Assembly: GCA_040954595.2 (NCBI GenBank)
Contig: CM082576.2
Location: forward strand, 15,376,001-15,440,000
Source: Balanoglossus misakiensis
Taxonomy: Eukaryota > Hemichordata
Reading direction: 5' to 3'
DNA: 64,000 bases
A model generated the notes under the pieces. The model searched no databases. It saw only the letters and a list, made by a program, of their open reading frames with translations, and was not told where the DNA came from. Below are positions 34,726 to 48,384 of this stretch, piece after piece. The translations under genes were made by a program, and so were the position numbers. Every line of letters begins with the position of its first letter. Position 1 is the stretch's first letter.

Positions 34726-36810
34726 GACATGATCAGCTTGGACAGAGTGCCTAATACATTCATGGTTGCATTTGTTACTGGGAGGAATGTGTTTTCTAGG
34801 AAGTTTCTTTGTTGGTGTTTTGACACCTGTTGGGTATAAAAAATCTGCATATGTGAGGAAGTAAATTTACGAACCTGTCCAGCGTTACGAGCGACTTCAG
34901 AGGAAACTTCAGAACCAGTGAAGGAACCACCTGTAAAAAGAGTGAATCAGTCGTAGTAACATAGGTAGTTTATTCGATCAGTTAATTTGTGATTTTCTTG
35001 TAAATCCACAGGAGAGTGACTCAGCAATAACACTGGGTACTATAGGTAGGACGGCAGGTCGATTCTGTCTTACCTACAACCAAGACTTTCTTCCCTTTGA
35101 ATTTGCTACTTTCCCGATATTCATTCGCATGGATCTTTAATCCCTTGAAGTTTTCTTGACCAGGATAGACAGGGGTATATGCTTTGTTAAAGGCACCAGT
35201 ACACACCATGACGTAATCGAAGGTTTCAACGGAAGCTGTGCCGTCACTGGTCAGCAGATGGAGCCTCCAGTACTCGTTCCCGTCATGCTTTTCAAGTTTG
35301 GTCACCTTTGTATTGAATTTGATGTACTTCTCGAGGTCGAAGTGGGCTGCGTAGTCTTGCAAATATTTAATACAGAGGCGGTGACCAAAATGGGGCGTGT
35401 ACTCTCGTGGAAAAGGGAAATCAGAAAACGAGAACATTTCTTTGCTAATGTTTGTCACAAGTGTGTCGTAGATGGCGCCCCCTTGGTCAGGTCGCAACTC
35501 AGACGTGTGGTACCACAATCCACCTGAAAAGAAAGTCTGTAACATGAGTCATTATAAATGTATTGCCTTTCACTGTCATTAAAGGAAACATGTTTACTGA
35601 CATACAGATTATCCATCATAACTGTCCAAACGACAAAACTTTGGCACTCACAGGGGATATGGTATCGCATTACTGTAAAATAAAGAATTAGCCTAGTAAA
35701 AATACATATATATAGCGACTCGTATTGCGAGCATGATTGTTAATGTATTGAGGCGTGTGAAAGGTCTTCATTTGGTCACCGCCATGAAAAGCTCAGTGAG
35801 TAACCCCTCCATTATGACATCCACTGTTATCATTAGTCTGGTCCCCTGCCCCAATCCCACCGCTGGCTGCGCTACGCTAAAGGGTAAGGGGTCAGGTACC
35901 GATTTCATGCCCAGGAACCTCGGAAGACCACGTGATCATAAACAAGATAGTTGCGCCGATGTCCGTACGCCAGTCAAGATTCGTCCAGGCAGTTTATTTT
36001 GTTTCGTTTGTTGTAAAGTTGGAAATCGAATGATAAACATTCATGGAGGTGAAGGAGAGAACGGGAAATGAGTATCTTACAACAACTTGTCAATTTAACA
36101 ACTTAATGTTCGTATGTATTGACCAATGAGAGCCATGTTTACAATAGGCCGTGCCTGACCCTGTCCCTTTAGCGTAGCGCAGCCAGCGGTGGGATTGGGG
36201 CAGGGGACCAGACTATGTTATCATTAGTCTCGGTTACCCAGACTCCTCTGCTTTTTCTGGAGCGCCAACGGAAGAAGCAAAGGGGTCTGGGTAACCGAGA
36301 CTATGTTACCATAAGCCAACTGCCAACCTAAGGACTGTGGGTCGTACAATAAATTTCCGTATTTGTACGGTACGCGCAGACGTGCACTGAGTCCCAATAC
36401 GGGAGACGTGCTTGGCTATTGACCTTTCACCTGCCGTATGTAAACCACGATTTTATAGACATGAGAACAATTTTTCCGAAGGCCATCCATACCACACGCA
36501 GAATACACTCGCCTGCGGCTCGTCCAATACGCGTCACTCACTAAGCCCTCGTCCATACTGGGCTGTATATTGTGAATAACCCTACATTATCGGTCGATTT
36601 CAAAGTATACGCATGAATTTCACTCTAACCACGAGAAGGGGTTCATGTATGGGTCACATGACACCCCCCCTTTCATCAGACTCGCTTACCAAGTTTGTTG
36701 TGTCTCTCAAAACAGGTCGGCTCCAGACCATCTTCTTCGAGGCAACTTTTGATTGATACCAGGCCAGAAACTCCAGCACCTATGATAGCCACGCGTTTCC
36801 TGGTTGCCAT
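30553..36810 (-). CDS. Flavin-containing monooxygenase, seven exons, 501 aa
   Basis: Exons 5'->3': 36810-36690, 35523-35074, 34930-34875, 34671-34495, 32344-32125, 31948-31710 and 30795-30553 (TGA). All junctions are in phase and sum to 502 codons, close to the family's ~530. FMOs oxygenate soft nucleophiles (N, S) using FAD, NADPH and O2 and usually sit on the ER. Visible motifs are the FAD GAGVSG (11-16), GGLW (41-44), the FMO signature [11 protein letters not shown] (166-176) and FATGY (324-328), plus the family's [16 protein letters not shown] near the C-terminus. The second nucleotide site reads GGSFTG (191-196) rather than the common GxGNSG. There is no obvious C-terminal membrane helix. 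The gene is head to head with the sulfotransferase. Intron 4 carries a LINE, and the exon 4 acceptor is preceded by (AT)n. Confidence 0.94.
30911..31445. repeat. Dispersed ~540-bp repeat, copy 2
   Basis: Same orientation and near-identical to 4983-5530. It lies in the last intron of the FMO gene, between exons 31948-31710 and 30795-30553. Confidence 0.75.
32605..34421 (+). mobile_element. 5'-truncated non-LTR retrotransposon (LINE) with reverse transcriptase
   Basis: One open frame of about 570 codons (ending at 34315) starts inside the reverse transcriptase domain at NNFRGITLL. It has motif [15 protein letters not shown], motif [17 protein letters not shown] and the catalytic YADD at [10 protein letters not shown], and ends with a CCHC-type cluster (CRVC, EDEYHF, CIC). 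The upstream endonuclease part is missing and there is no ATG at the start of the frame. The tail carries AATAAA near 34405. TACTTAACAA occurs at both borders (32595-32604 and 34422-34431) and is a likely target-site duplication. The frame has no stops, which suggests recent insertion. It lies antisense in FMO intron 4. Confidence 0.92.
34677..34722. repeat. (AT)n microsatellite abutting an FMO splice acceptor
   Basis: About 23 AT units directly precede, in transcript sense, the TTCCAG acceptor of FMO exon 34671-34495. They stand where a polypyrimidine tract would normally be. Confidence 0.9.
35837..36215. repeat. Fold-back element with ~50-bp inverted ends
   Basis: Left arm AGTCTGGTCCCCTGCCCCAA onward (to about 35885) is repeated inverted at about 36165-36215. 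The adjacent string TGTTATCATT occurs just before and just after, as a 10-base target-site-like duplication. It sits in FMO intron 1. Confidence 0.85.
36226..36302. repeat. Second palindromic element (AGTCT...AGACT)
   Basis: Left arm AGTCTCGGTTACCCAGACTC and its inverse at the right end enclose about 35 bases. It starts immediately after the second TGTTATCATT copy and is followed by the similar TGTTACCATA. Its AGTCT/AGACT ends match those of 35837-36215. Confidence 0.85.
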
Positions 36811-37246
36811 AGTGATATCTGAATTCCCGCATACAAGAACGAGTGATTCTACTTTGGCGGTTTTGTCAGGTCACCATATGTGTAATGTAGGCCATTTTGT
36901 GGCCCCTTAACTTTCCGCTTTTATAGTTCTTTGTAATACATGTGCACTTGCACGACACAACAGTGTAAGAGCCCCTTAACCACCTACTTTTTCTGTGGGT
37001 CAAATCGAGTCGAGCGTTTAAAGTCGTCCTTGAATACAAAAATACCAGGGGTCAAACGTTTACACAGGTTTCCAATGGCAGTGCTCTCCGCGACCTACAT
37101 TCGCTCTTATAAACGTGCGAGCCAACCAGCTCTTAAACAAAGATGACCCGCAAATGAACTTTTAACCTTTCGACACAGTTCAGAACAGTACCAAGATCTC
37201 CTGTTTTGGGTGTCACCAAGAATCTAGTCCATAACGGATCGAAAAC
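36811..37246. promoter_or_regulatory. Shared divergent promoter region of FMO and SULT
   Basis: About 436 bp separates the two start codons. A minus-strand TATAAAAG lies at 36918-36925, about 110 bp from the FMO ATG, and a plus-strand TATAAAC at 37108-37114, about 135 bp from the SULT ATG. Nuclear-receptor-type half-sites occur at 36868-36873 (AGGTCA), 36997-37002 and 37049-37054 (GGGTCA), and 37144-37149 (inverted GGGTCA). Use of these sites is inference. Confidence 0.65.
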
Positions 37247-40776
<3,530 letters not shown>

Positions 40777-40818
40777 ACTGATCTGTAATTTTGAGGTCTT
40801 ACGCATTTTGTTTTACAT

Positions 40819-41007
40819 GAATAAATGGTAGAGACCGATTATTCATTTTGGCGAGTTATTTTACTCTCGTGTCTACAAGCGGGATGGAAGTTGTGTGTGG
40901 TTGAACGTTGATTCACTATATATCCACGTGTACATTAACATAAATAGTGTCTTGTATCAAACATAATTAATGGAAAAGGGGCAGCGAGAGAGAGAGACTT
41001 TGTCCCT
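40819..41007. mobile_element. Family A MITE, right half only
   Basis: It begins in the central hairpin (GACCGATTATTCATTTTGGCGAG) and ends in CTTTGTCCCT followed by TTAA. It lies about 45 bp downstream of the SULT stop, so it may contribute 3' UTR or polyadenylation sequence. Confidence 0.78.
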
Positions 41008-41496
41008 TTAACAGTAACATGAGGAAGTGACCAATCCCTTTGATATTTGTCGCAGATGCGTGGCATTGTCCTTCTCGTTCAATGTCCGTTATATGATTCA
41101 GGCAAGATGTACATGTACATGTAATAATACAGGAATATAGAGTGTACCGTTAACGAGACCCAGTCATTTTACAGAGAAACATCGAGGGGGGTTACGTATT
41201 GATTAAAAGTACCCGTAGTAGCTGAACTAACAGAGCTACGTGTAAACCAAGCTGTATTCTATCGGGTTAAAACCAGAAATGATGACGTCATCTGATCCAG
41301 TTCATGTATCTCCCAGAACAAACAAATTCTAACCTCAGAGAAGGCATTCAAATATTTAAATAGGGTCAAATGTTCTTTAAAGTTCGAAATTTAACATGAA
41401 TATTCATTGCACGTATATGCTTTGGCAAAATTGTGACTGAATTCAACAATAGAGAAGCATCACGCAAATGATGAATTATCACAGTCCCCTGCATGC

Positions 41497-43455
41497 CTAC
41501 AACTCGTCATGGTCGGGCTGAGAGAATGTGCAGTAGTAGGTATGGGTGTCTCCATCACGTCTGTAGGAGCAGTACACAATATCAAAATATAAGGTGATGT
41601 TTCCTGGTGGGTTCCAGTAAAATTCCCCGGAAAGTCGCTCGGGACATTCCTGTTGGGGCAAGATAAATGTCTGTATAAAGAGCGTTATTGTAATAGCTGT
41701 TACGGCACGTTTCTATACTGCGTGTTGTGTGTCGCGTTACATGGTCTAGGCAGGTACAATAGTTGATAGTCTAGCGAGGGCAGGGGCCCGGGGATTCTAG
41801 TGAAATAAAATGGTCCATACACTACAACAGAAAAGAACTGTTTGCTTTCAAGGAGAAGCTGCCGCCTACGACCGATTATCAATGCAAGTATGCTGGATCT
41901 CTTGTCGTTCTTTGGCACATTACTTGGTAATCACTGTACATGAATTGCACAATAGAAGGAATGACTTCATTGAATGCATACTCTGTGTTTAAAATATTTC
42001 CTAGTGTTTCAGGAGGCAAGCAATCACCGCGACAACTCTCATATGCGTAAATGTAGAGATACGCTGTTTCTAAGTAACACATTGGTCGAAAAAGAATTGC
42101 TTCTATGACCTCAACATTTTGAGTATTTTAAAGTTTGAGAACTTAAACACTATAGTATCATATAATAAATAGGGTGATTTTTAACCCTTTTTGCAGTATG
42201 ACCCTTGTGTAATAAGTAATAATAGTGTATTAATAAAAAAGGCAATATCGGTTGACATACAGTCATTTCTTTGGTTGTCGTTACATAAATATTCCCGGGA
42301 TAAAATTCCAAGGTTCCTTCTAAACATTGATTGATCTTTGCACCGTCCAGTTTTGTTCCCTGCAAAGACAAACAATGATTGGTGCAGATAATTGTTATTG
42401 TTATCAAGTTAAAGGCAGTGAGAACTTTCAGGAATCTAGATACAATAATTATATGTAAAGCTGCAAAATGAAACATGAAAACAATAGAAAACTCGACATG
42501 CCTGACTTAATGTAAGGTTAAGGCGGGGGACAAAATTAAAATATTGTCACCTTCCTTATTGTTACTTAATTTTTACTTGATATCAACGAATTTTAAATAA
42601 AAAAATAATGTAGAACATGCTGATCCCATTCAACTGTTTCAGCCAAAAGGTGGTAAATATGAGGTAAAACTTTGAGTCGGCATTTTTCCTGCTAGTATTC
42701 CTATGCTGAAAATACTTGAACACCTGTATCAAAAATCAATCGTGCAGTCATGATATTTCATTTATACCTTGTCATCTTTTGTTAAATTGGCAATATTACA
42801 ATAGCGTGTTACAACACCGGGCTATAACATTTCCACATATCAGCTATGGGTATGCTAACCACTGCATTTGGGTAGTTCCCTACCCCAAATAGAAGCTAAC
42901 ACTTGTTTGGGCAGGGAAAAGCTGGAAGAGATCCCAGTTATGGTGGCCGTCCACTTAGTGTGAACATTTGCTAACTCTGTCTCTTAATACAACAAAACGT
43001 GATTGAGATACAGATTTTGTTAAACAAGATATGTTGTTAGAGTATGGCCATTGGCGATTCGCATGATAACTAACACAAATACGCCTTATTTAATCATATT
43101 GTGCTCTTTCCATTGCATTCCACATATATTACAGGTAAACACTCACCAGGTTTGCTGTTTCCAGTTCGTTCCTCACAACACTAACGGTTCGAAATGTCGT
43201 CGTCGGGCGTATGTATTCACCCACAACTTTGTAGACCTCGTATGTTTTTTCTGGTGTTTTACTCTTCACAATGTCGGGCAACTCCGCCAGTTTGTCGAAA
43301 CACGGAACTTTCTGAGTGCCAACTGCGTTCACGACAGCGTCATCGTACATTCGGAACACGCCAGATCAACATATCCACTCCTTCGACTCGTGCGGATGTT
43401 TGACGCTACAACTGACAATTGCCAACACGGCTGGCAAAAGAAACACCCACCTCAT
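41497..43455 (-). pseudogene. HDEL-tailed small secretory protein, copy 2, with in-frame stop
   Basis: Three exons, 43455-43147, 42359-42261 and 41649-41497 (TAG), are phase-matched and of the same or nearly the same length as the intact copy at 45178-46460 (309 vs 315, 99 vs 99, 153 vs 153). It has a signal peptide (MRWVFLLPAVLAIVS), six cysteines at the same places, an NIT sequon and a C-terminal HDEL. The codon after WIC is TGA (43366-43368) where the sister gene has ACA, so translation should stop after about 29 residues. The rest of the frame is open and splice sites are good. This suggests a young pseudogene or a null allele. A (ATAC)n tract begins about 65 bp upstream of the ATG. Confidence 0.78.
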
Positions 43456-43519
43456 TGTCTGATCTGTCTGAGGATAAAAAATCAAAGCACTCGTCAAGAT
43501 TTCGTTGCACCTTTGTCGA

Positions 43520-43901
43520 ATACATACATACATACATACATACATACATACATACATACATACATACATACATACATACATACATACATACATACATACA
43601 TACATACATACATACATACATGTACATACATACATACATACATACATACATACATACATACATACATACATACATACATACATACATACATACATACATG
43701 TACATACATACATACATACATACATACATACATACATACATACATACATACATACATACATACATACATACATACATACATACATACATACATACATACA
43801 TACATACATACATACATACATACATACATACATACATACATACATACATACATACATACATACATACATACATACATACATACATACATACATACATACA
43901 T
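43520..43901 (+). repeat. (ATAC)n microsatellite, ~380 bp
   Basis: Over 90 units with two TGTACA interruptions (about 43620 and 43699). It is the reverse complement of the motif at 37437-37795. It sits immediately upstream of the start codon of the minus-strand HDEL copy, in what should be its promoter or 5' UTR. Confidence 0.98.
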
Positions 43902-45177
43902 CGTGGAACAGGTGTAAATAACAATAAATCCTCTCTTCAGAAATTTAGACAAGAGATTAACGGATGCTTCCAGGTGAATACTAATGAGTCCCAAAATATT
44001 GCTGTATAGCGGTGCACGGGACTATTGCAAAAACTATAAAAAAATGAAATAAACACGCAGATCCCTCGTCGTTCTTTTATAGGAAACACTTTTACTTTTA
44101 GTTTGTGATATTTTTGTTTTAGGCACATTTCCATAGCATTCTGCACCGGACCAAATAAACGCCATCCATTTTTAACATCGAAAATTCTATCTTTGTTCGC
44201 TTTATGTTAAGCGTTCGCGTTTTAGAAGCTTTCGCACTAGCATGTACTGCTCTCAGGCACAGTCTTCATGTATATATATACCTTTGTGCAACGTGTATGT
44301 CTGTCTTGGGTCGTCTGTGAAAGCTGTGCCTTAGGAACAAACCATTTTACCTGACTGCGGGTGGCGTTGTTCGTGATGTGCTCTATAAACGAGCAAATGA
44401 TTTGGGAGGAGGTTCATTCCGAAACGTGACATATTTGAGTCAATCTGAAAGTAGCAATCGCCCTGTATGTACGCGACATTCGAACTTGGACCTACATGTA
44501 CGATATCATTGCAAATAACACACAAGTCACGTGATAGTAGGCGTATTCGTATACATAGATTAACAAATTACCTGAAATGCATTATTGTCAACATTGAAGG
44601 CATACTGTAAATCGGAAAATTTTCGCGTCATGAAATTTCGGCGATAACCAAATCGGCAACTGTCACGTGACAGTAAATTTTCGCGTTCTCGTATTGCGTC
44701 GTTATCCCCAAAAACATTTTACGCGAGTCTTTATTTTCGCGTTTTATTGGCTCTCGCGTAGTTCGCGAAAATTTATCGTTCACTAAATAACAATAGAGCA
44801 ACTTAGGTTCAGGTTCGATGCTCCATCCTAAACCTAACCTAACAACACGTGTGTACAGAACACCGAACTAAACCCCAAACTATACCCGTCCCTTGAGGGG
44901 TCATTATTAGAATGGACAGCACAGCCACAGCATTATTTTCATCGTATGAAGTCAGCGTGTTCATTCGCTCCAGTGCTACTAACATAAAATGATGCCTAAA
45001 ATATCGCAGAAAGAAACAAATTGTGTCCTATTTAAGAAGAACTGGGGATCTGAAAGTCTATTTTAATCGTTTTCATTTTTATAGGTCGACCCAAGCATTC
45101 ATACTATTTATATAGGATTCGTTATACATTAGTACTGACGTGCTTTCATTGATTTCTATCGTCAGATAGATCGAACG
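43902..45177. other. Region between the divergent HDEL copies
   Basis: No gene is seen. At about 44610-44780 it contains a fold-back block of repeated AAATTTTCGCG strings around TGTCACGTGACAG. Upstream signals of the plus HDEL gene must lie near 45100. Confidence 0.5.
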
Positions 45178-46460
45178 ATGAAGTGGCTGTTAGTTCTGCC
45201 GGTCGTGTTGACAATTGTCAGTGGTGGCGGCGTCGACAAAAGCCCGTACCAGTCGAAGGAATGGATATGTACATCTGCCGAATTCCGATTATACGATGAT
45301 GACGTATTCACCACCGTTGCCACTCAAAAAGTCCCGTGTTTTGACGAATTGATTGATATACCAGACATTTTGGAGGGTAAAACACCAGAAAAAACATACG
45401 AAGTATACAAAGCTGTGGGGGAATTCATAGGCCCGACGACGACATTTCGAACCGTTAATGTTGTCAAGGACAAACTGGAAACAGCAAACCTGGTGAGTAT
45501 TATTAACCTGTAATATTTTGATCGCAAAGGAAAGTGCACAGAATGATGACGAATTAAGGCGTTTTGGTGTTTGTTACCATCCTTTACTTGTAGATTATTG
45601 TGCAGAATCTATCTAGATATATTTTCATATTTTATAATACGAGATAGCATCAGCTGAGTGAACGAATACCGCAAATTGCAAATGCCAAAACAAACATTGT
45701 GCACTATGTCTGTCTTATTTTAAGGTTAACGTTTAACCTTAAAATAAGACAGACATGGCAGATTTCTGTTCTTTTCCTCATTCATTTTGCATCTTTACAT
45801 TGTATCTAAATCCCACTGCAACCAAACTTTAACGTGATAACGTGGAAACAATCTGTATCAATCGCTGTTTGTCGTTACAGGGAACAAAATTGGATGGTGT
45901 ATGGGTCAAACAGTGTTTTACCGGAATCGTGAAATTTTATGCCGGTAATATCATTGCAGCGACTGCCGAGGAAATGACTGTATGTATTTTTGCCTCTAAT
46001 GGACTAAATATGTATCTTGATTGTGGAATTGATAATCCTACAGAGACGTGGAATATGATGCATTACACTCTACGGCTACGTATATATAACCGTACTGTAA
46101 TAACAAAGTAAAAAGTCTCTAACAAAATGTCGAAAAGTTTCACAGACCCAAATCACGGTGATACGCAAACTTCCGCTGAACCCGTGACTCAAGTTTGTCC
46201 GGCGATTCCGCCTCTGTTCTGACCATGCTGTATCAAATTACCCAATGCTATTTCATTGTCAAACAACGGTTTTTATAAAGATATTCTTTGACATTGTGCC
46301 CCAACAGGAATGTCCCGAGCGACTTTCCAAGGAAATGTACTGGAACCCTCCCGGAAACGTCACCTTGTCTGTCGATATTGTGTACTGCTCCTACAGACGC
46401 GATGGAGATACCAATTACTACTACTGCTTATATTACACACCTGACCATGATGAGTTGTAG
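45178..46460 (+). CDS. Small ER-luminal protein with signal peptide and HDEL tail, 188 aa, unknown family
   Basis: Exons 45178-45492, 45881-45979 and 46308-46460 (TAG) join in phase 0 with donors GTGAGT and GTATGT. The product has a signal peptide (MKWLLVLPVVLTIVSGG), six conserved cysteines (KEWIC, KVPC, KQC, EC, VYC, YYC), an NVT glycosylation sequon and ends PDHDEL. HDEL is a recognised KDEL-receptor retrieval signal, so a resident ER-lumen role is expected. I do not recognise the fold; it is not PDI, BiP, calreticulin, MANF or canopy by inspection. The divergent sister at 41497-43455 shares all exon boundaries, which points to a local inverted duplication. Conservation of HDEL in both copies argues it is functional. 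Confidence 0.82.
45706..45756. repeat. Perfect 24-bp hairpin with 3-base loop
   Basis: Arms begin ATGTCTGTCTTATTTTAAGG and are exactly mirrored after CGT. It lies in intron 1 of the intact HDEL gene and has no obvious partner elsewhere in the window. Confidence 0.9.
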
Positions 46461-48384
46461 ACATGTAATCCCCGGTAGACTGTAACTATCAATTCTATGT
46501 AATTTGCATAGTGGTTACTCTAGTGTTGACTCTATATTGTTTGTTGAAGCACATTAACAGATAATTATTCACGTTAACTTTCGGGAATTAAAGTTTCTAA
46601 CTAGGTACATGTGTATTTAAATGCCTCGCGTCAGATGGTATGCATCTCACTCGTACTTGTAATTCAACTTACAGGATTCACATTTGGAGAATTTGTTTTT
46701 CCCTGTGATTTTTTAAATTGAAAATCAACTCCACATTATTATAGTTATACGAAGGCCAAATAAAAAGATATGTGCTGTTCCGATAACATGGTTTTCAAAA
46801 ATAGGATAGGTAGGTAGGGAAATTGTTTTATTTTGCAATTTTTTTATATCTTTGGCCGCCGTAGTGTAGAAGAATGACGTCATAGTTCTTGCGTGATTCT
46901 CACAATTTTCATAAATATTGTATATTTGACATCGTTATTTATACTTTCGGCTTTAAAAAGCTCTAAAAAGTTTGGATCGGCGGGTTAAAAAAAAGGTAGG
47001 TCGGGTAATCGGAACAGCACATATTTTTTTTTATTTGGCCTGATGGCTTACACAGGCTACACGCAGGGCGCCATTCTTTGAGTTTCAGGTTGGAATTTGT
47101 TGACTCACACACCAGTCGTATATATATACTGTACATTTCCCTTCTAACAACTATTATTGTGCATTGACAGTGTCTCAAATGCACGCGACATTGAATGAAT
47201 ATACTGCCAGTTGAGTAGTTTCAGCGTGCCATTGTGAAAAAAGAGACTAAACATGGTTACTTTTATCAATTTTTATTAATTAAGAATGAAAACATTTTTT
47301 ACACTGTCAAAACCAATGTTGTCAGTATGTCATGTGTGGTGTAGCGCAGTTCTTGAACTGAACAAAAATAATGAACCCTGTACAAATACATGATAAATGA
47401 GGTACATGTTGTACAAATGCACTTAAACAGTTACGTTGCCAAGCATATAAAGTTTCTGTTATGAAATGAACCATCGAAAAGACATTTGAATTATCATGAA
47501 AAAGTATATTGCGAGACGCTATGCTTATTGTTAAATTTCATTAGTTACATTTATTTATCACCGGGAATGTTGCAATAAGAAATAGAGCATTTTTCGTGTT
47601 TTTGCAGGAAATTAATCTCACTCTGGAAGGAGAAGTTTCGTGACAGAGCACTGATTATATTACAAAATAAAGGTATATTTTTGTGTGAGAAAAGGTCAAC
47701 TGATATTACTTATAAAAGGGGTGCTTGCTTGGGACAAACATTACCCACCCACAGAATTTCAGACAACATGCATAGCAATTTTTAACAGTGAATACAGTAG
47801 ATGTTATATCGTTTTTACTTGTAAATGATGATACTGGCTGAAAATACCAATGCAGACGCAACCTGTTCTTTGATGGCAAAGCAGACGGAGATACATTCGG
47901 AAAATATAGCAGAACTCAATCGTCATTCCATTTCACATTGTAACTAAAATTAACGTGGTCGAAGTATGAAAGCACGTGCAGATGAAACGCATTGTAAGAT
48001 TTGATGCCCCGCGGTGTAACCTTCGCCAAATTCACCTCCCGGAAGGTGACGGACTATACAGCCCACTCAAGACAATTCGAGAACGATTAGTACCTTCTCT
48101 TGCAGGCTTTCTCGTGTAACAAGTGGGCGTTCTGCAACTTCTCTGGCATTACCAGTTTTGTTTAATAGCCGCGTGTCAACATCATTTTGGAACGTAGCTA
48201 ATACGCATGATGTGATTGGCAAATACATGATGTGACCGCAAAAAGACATCCGTAAGCGGAAATGTCAAGACGTACATTAAAATTGTGTACTATAAGGTAA
48301 CGGTGCATGAAATCACAGTCCATGAAATGGTCCACTGCCAATATCGTTAGATGGAACAATAAGGTAAGTAAGAAAAGGAAACAT
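46461..48384. other. Intergenic region between HDEL gene and receptor-channel gene
   Basis: No coding exon is seen. It contains a complete family D element at 46753-47041. The rest is AT-rich without recognisable structure. Confidence 0.55.
46753..47041. mobile_element. Family D element, best-preserved copy
   Basis: It starts AGGCCAAATAAAAA and ends with the inverse TTTTTATTTGGCCT. Inner arms carry ATGTGCTGTTCCGAT and inverse, and the centre has a GGCCGCCGTAGTGTAGAAGA block. No frame. It is a miniature inverted-repeat element. Confidence 0.8.

Noticed and set aside
41879-42082. Extra exon between HDEL exons 2 and 3 on the minus strand
   Set aside because: No counterpart in the plus copy, and exons 2 and 3 already join in phase.
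43366-43368. TGA read as selenocysteine in the minus HDEL copy
   Set aside because: The intact sister has threonine, not cysteine, at this position, and no SECIS-like structure was recognised downstream.
43366-44009. Long frames through the (ATAC)n tract
   Set aside because: Microsatellite translation; only the first-exon part at 43147-43455 is real coding homology.
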